Positions 61,301-64,000 of a DNA stretch of 64,000 nucleotides are shown here, in pieces. Below the pieces are notes generated by a model. It was not told where the DNA came from. It saw only the letters and a program-made list of their open reading frames with translations, and did not search any database. The position numbers were made by a program, and so were the translations under genes. Each line of letters starts with the position of its first letter. The first letter of the stretch is position 1. The DNA comes from Phlebiopsis flavidoalba (Eukaryota; Basidiomycota; Agaricomycetes; Polyporales; Phanerochaetaceae): the NCBI GenBank assembly GCA_035772785.1, contig JAOCPU010000002.1, positions 372,001 to 436,000 of the forward strand. The letters run 5' to 3'.

Positions 61301-61672
61301 CGGCGCGTGGGACTGGCAAGACCCAGAGCCCCTCGGGCGGCGGGGCACGGGGGCAAGAAGATGTCGCTCGCGAAGCACAAGGAGGGCGAGGAGGTCGGAA
61401 AGGTCCCTCCCCACCACCTTGTTACCCTCCCCTCCTCTTATGTTGTAGGTGGTCGTAATATTTGCGTTTGTCTCACATACACTATCGCTGACGCCGCACC
61501 ACGTAGGCCGCGCCTAAAGCTCACCGAGGCCAACATCGGGTTCAGGCTGCGCGCGTCAATGGGGTGGGCTGAGGGCGACCGCATCGGGCTGTCACCGGCA
61601 GGGGGGGGCTCGACGGTGTTGACGCTCGTTGCGAAGATGAAGAAGACGAAGCTCGGGCTCGGCGCTAAATGA
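58310..61672 (+). CDS. R3H and G-patch protein, Sqs1/Pfa1-like
   Basis: Nuclear/nucleolar RNA-associated protein. In yeast Sqs1 activates the DEAH helicase Prp43 through its G-patch, acting in ribosome biogenesis and splicing (family knowledge). The start at 58310 reads MARGKQGKPDQPRLP, and Gly/Arg-rich stretches follow (AMGRGRGGPIDRGRGRG). Next come SKLLYEDRPLLKPIVFV and a conserved strand (VTIVQQRVFYDGFYVD). Acidic blocks follow: NWGSDDEVQDPVEEL, MRRFAKSMSAEGSRTVTMDD, EEEMLIAEGIDLEQLE, SDDEDFAAGLQRYTQE and a run of ten Asp. The R3H domain lies at about 61080-61240 with RKRIHELAEAF and YTTLIKTSASGLKI. The G-patch lies at 61520-61672 (GFRLRASMGWAEGDRIGLS, ending KMKKTKLGLGAK). Several introns and many frameshifts are present. 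Confidence 0.86.
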
Positions 61673-62455
61673 GCGCGGCTCTGACCCTGCCCGCCGTACT
61701 CACTAACTGTGATAGGAGTAGTGTAGGTTCTACCTGTGCCTGGCCTACGCTCGCCCGAGCGCGGCCCCGTGGGCGCGTCTCTCTGAGTCGTCCCCACCCC
61801 GCTACGTCTGCGCAAGTGTTTCAATAGTCGGCTTCAATTCATTTGCCCCGCACAATGTGTTTCTGCTCGTTCTTGGCAACTGAGCCCGTGTCGTGTGTCG
61901 GGCTCTCGGATCGGGCTAAAGTGGACGAACGCTCTCTCGTCCGAGCGTGTGTGTGATCGAGCACAGTAAATATGTCATTGTATTGCAGCCGGCGGGTGAG
62001 AGGCGGCATCTGCGACCTGAGATTTTGGGCGTCACGGCGTGCGTGAGATCATCGTGAGATGGAGATCGGGCGTCCGTCGGGGCGGCGCCGCTAGCAGCGC
62101 GGCTTGATGCGCCATCAGTCGTGTCCCAGAGCGCCCATCGGCGGCGCGCGCGTGTTCTCCACGCCTTGCACTCCGACTCTGACCTCGTCTACAATAGCCT
62201 CTTTAAATCTGCTTTGTTTCATCACAAAATTTCACATTTGGGCCAAGCTAAGAGATTGTAAACATGATTTGAGCCCATTCGCGGTGGTACCCGAGGTGGC
62301 CAAGCCGAGTTCAAGTGGGTCGGACGTCTCTGCGGACAAGGATCGTGAAGTAGGCCTTTGTGCGTTCGCATATACCCGCATATATGTGCTCATTAATGCA
62401 TAGAACTACCTTGGTCATAGTATCAATGCGCCTACGGTGTCGTTGGCACAAAGAA
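61673..62455. other. Intergenic, 3' region of the Sqs1-like gene
   Basis: Contains short frames only. It is probably 3' untranslated sequence followed by spacer. Confidence 0.35.
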
Positions 62456-62925
62456 CAAGGATGTCCACTTGGTACCAGCGCGATATAAACAACGACGAGG
62501 AGAGCCGCCGCGAAGAAGTTCGCAAAGATCAAAGAGCAAGAGGCTGAGGCGCTGTCTGACTATGCCATGCTGTGCGCTCCTTCGATACTTATATATCACT
62601 TGTACTAACCTCCGGTGCAGTGGCTTTGCAAGTGGGGGCAAACCCGGCTCCGGCGCCAAGTGGATCTGCAAACCGCAGGGCCCGCGAGCGGCGCAAATGC
62701 CGTCGCCGGGCTGCCAGCAAGGTTGGTGAAGAGCTCGACCAGAGAAGGAAGAACGGCAGGAAGCGCAAGGCAGAAAAAAGGAGGAGAAGAAGGCAGAAAA
62801 GAGGCGAAGAAAGAGGCCAAGGAGCGGCGGCGGGCATGAGCGGGGCCGCGTCCGACGATAGGGAATCGACGATACGCCGAGGTCCCGCTCGAGTGGTCCC
62901 CGCTCGTCCGAGGCGTTATAAACGA
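62456..62925 (+). CDS. Lys/Arg-rich hypothetical fragment
   Basis: Coding-like pieces are TTTRRAAAKKFAKIKEQEAE near 62490 and GFASGGKPGSGAKWICKPQG near 62629. A strongly basic helical run then follows (KKEEKKAEKRR near 62775), ending with a stop near 62926 in one frame. Frames change twice. It may be the C-terminal part of a nucleolar-type protein, or a second fragment related to the preceding gene. Family not recognised. Confidence 0.35.
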
Positions 62926-64000
62926 TGACGAGGGGCGGAGGGATAGGGATAGGACGCCGCCGAGGCGTGCCGAGGGACCTAGGTGATTATGGCATGGAGG
63001 CAAGGGAGAAGGAGAGAGAGCGCGCCGACCGAAAGAGATGGGACTGTCACAATGCGCGGCGTGGAACAACCTAGCGGACGGCCGATGGGGCATGGGATTT
63101 GAGTGTTTCGCCGCTGCTGCAGCAATTTCGTATGTCCTCGTTTCCGCTATGACATGGAACAATGTGTTGTTTAGAATACCCTCCCGGTGCTTGCGCTTTC
63201 GTCAGATGCCATCTCGCCATGCCCGATCTGCTTTCACCGAGTCCTCGGAAATAGGAGGCGTCGCGAACGAGGACGAGGGTGACGACTGTGCACGAAACGG
63301 CGGCCTCTACGCGCACCAGAAGGTACCCTCGCCGCGGACGAGAGCGCAGTGTTACTCATCCCTGCAGGGTCGCCCCGCCGTCGTCTCCGCGACCCCCTGC
63401 GCCCGAGACGAGCTTAACCATGGTGAGAAAGCAGACTCCCAAGGGGACGCAGGTCGCTGCCGAGGGCCCATCAAATAGCCACAACCCGCAGGCTGATTTT
63501 AGCGCAATTTGCGAGCCCCCTTCGACTTCTCGGCGAGGGCTGTACCGCCCACGAGGGGGTGAAAGAGAGTGCCTAGCTCCCGATGCGCGACACACAAAGT
63601 GGACACTAAACTCATCACGGCGCGTCCACACGAGCTCGTTCCAGCGGCGAGATGGGCAGAAACCTGCCCACGGGATCTCGCGCCCGCGCACTCACAAACA
63701 AACAAGCTCGCCCCACCCTCGCGCGACAGCGCAGAGCGCTCCGCTGTATGCGGTCTCCACGGCAAATGCCCCGTTGCACTACACCCGCACGCGCCGTCAG
63801 GGCCTCGACTTGGGCACGGTTTGCAATACGGAGCTACGCCGCCGGCGCTGGACTGCCTGTCCCCACTGTACTGTGCGGGGGGACGCGAAAATGGAGCCTT
63901 ACGTCCACGCTACGACCGTTGCGGTATTTTGGCCACGCAAAAAATTAGCAAATTCGGCGGGCTATTAACGCAACGCCGCGGATGCGGCCCGTCGTGATTG
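62926..64000. other. Right end, nothing recognised
   Basis: Frames of 100-229 codons occur (for example 63279-63968 plus) but their Arg/Pro/Ser/Thr composition and overlap in all frames suggest chance in GC-rich DNA. No motif is seen. Confidence 0.35.

Noticed and set aside
63279..63968. 229-codon plus-strand frame
   Set aside because: Arg/Pro/Ser/Thr-rich low-information translation overlapped by long frames in other phases.
1..64000. CRISPR arrays, bacterial operons, ribosome binding sites
   Set aside because: Spliced genes and the tRNA type show a eukaryotic nuclear sequence; no spaced repeat array was found.

Overview
The window is nuclear DNA of a basidiomycete fungus, most likely an agaricomycete. 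The evidence is: small introns of about 50-65 bp with GT...AG ends that interrupt nearly every gene; an intron-bearing class II tRNA-Ser with a Pol III T-tract; and several families typical of mushrooms (DUF6533 membrane proteins, an agaricomycete-type brefeldin/ER-transporter, a Zn2Cys6 regulator, a GH18 chitinase). No bacterial, plasmid, CRISPR or organellar feature was seen. Every recognisable gene is broken by one or more single-base indels, so the conserved protein alternates between frames. This happens evenly in all families, so I read it mainly as uncorrected sequencing or assembly error. For that reason most genes are given as one span instead of one open frame.

Layout. 1-7.95 kb: nothing recognised. 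8.1-12.6 kb (-): large FUSC/DUF2421-type membrane transporter. 13.7-16.4 kb (+): GH18 chitinase with an acidic Cys-repeat and Ser/Ala-rich tail. 16.5-21.6 kb: very GC-rich block without a recognised gene. 21.6-24.0 kb (+): Zn2Cys6 transcription factor. 24.0-25.1 kb: T-rich block with repeated CACGGAC motifs. 25.1-29.0 kb: two weak minus-strand hypothetical genes. 29.2 kb (-): tRNA-Ser(CGA). 29.5-30.8 kb (+): multi-pass membrane protein. 31.9-35.2 kb (-): tandem pair of related beta-sandwich-type proteins with C-terminal anchors. 35.9-40.8 kb: divergent pair of isopenicillin-N-synthase-like 2OG-Fe(II) oxygenases sharing a 2 kb intergenic region. 41.4-43.2 kb (+): C2-domain protein. 43.4-49.7 kb: truncated copy, then full copy, of a HAD phosphatase, separated by about 4.6 kb that includes a DUF6533 gene. 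51.2-56.2 kb (+): two more DUF6533 genes. 56.6-58.2 kb (-): hypotheticals. 58.3-61.7 kb (+): R3H/G-patch protein like yeast Sqs1. 62.4-64 kb: a Lys/Arg-rich fragment and an unassigned end.

The region is a mix of housekeeping genes (C2 protein, HAD phosphatase, Sqs1-like, tRNA) and lineage-expanded families in local tandem or inverted pairs. The most informative structure is at 43-49 kb. A duplicated C2-tail/HAD-head junction, with a small inverted piece of the C2 tail, brackets a segment carrying a DUF6533 gene. This points to a segmental insertion or duplication that split an originally adjacent C2-HAD gene pair. I found no clear candidate for an entirely new biological system.
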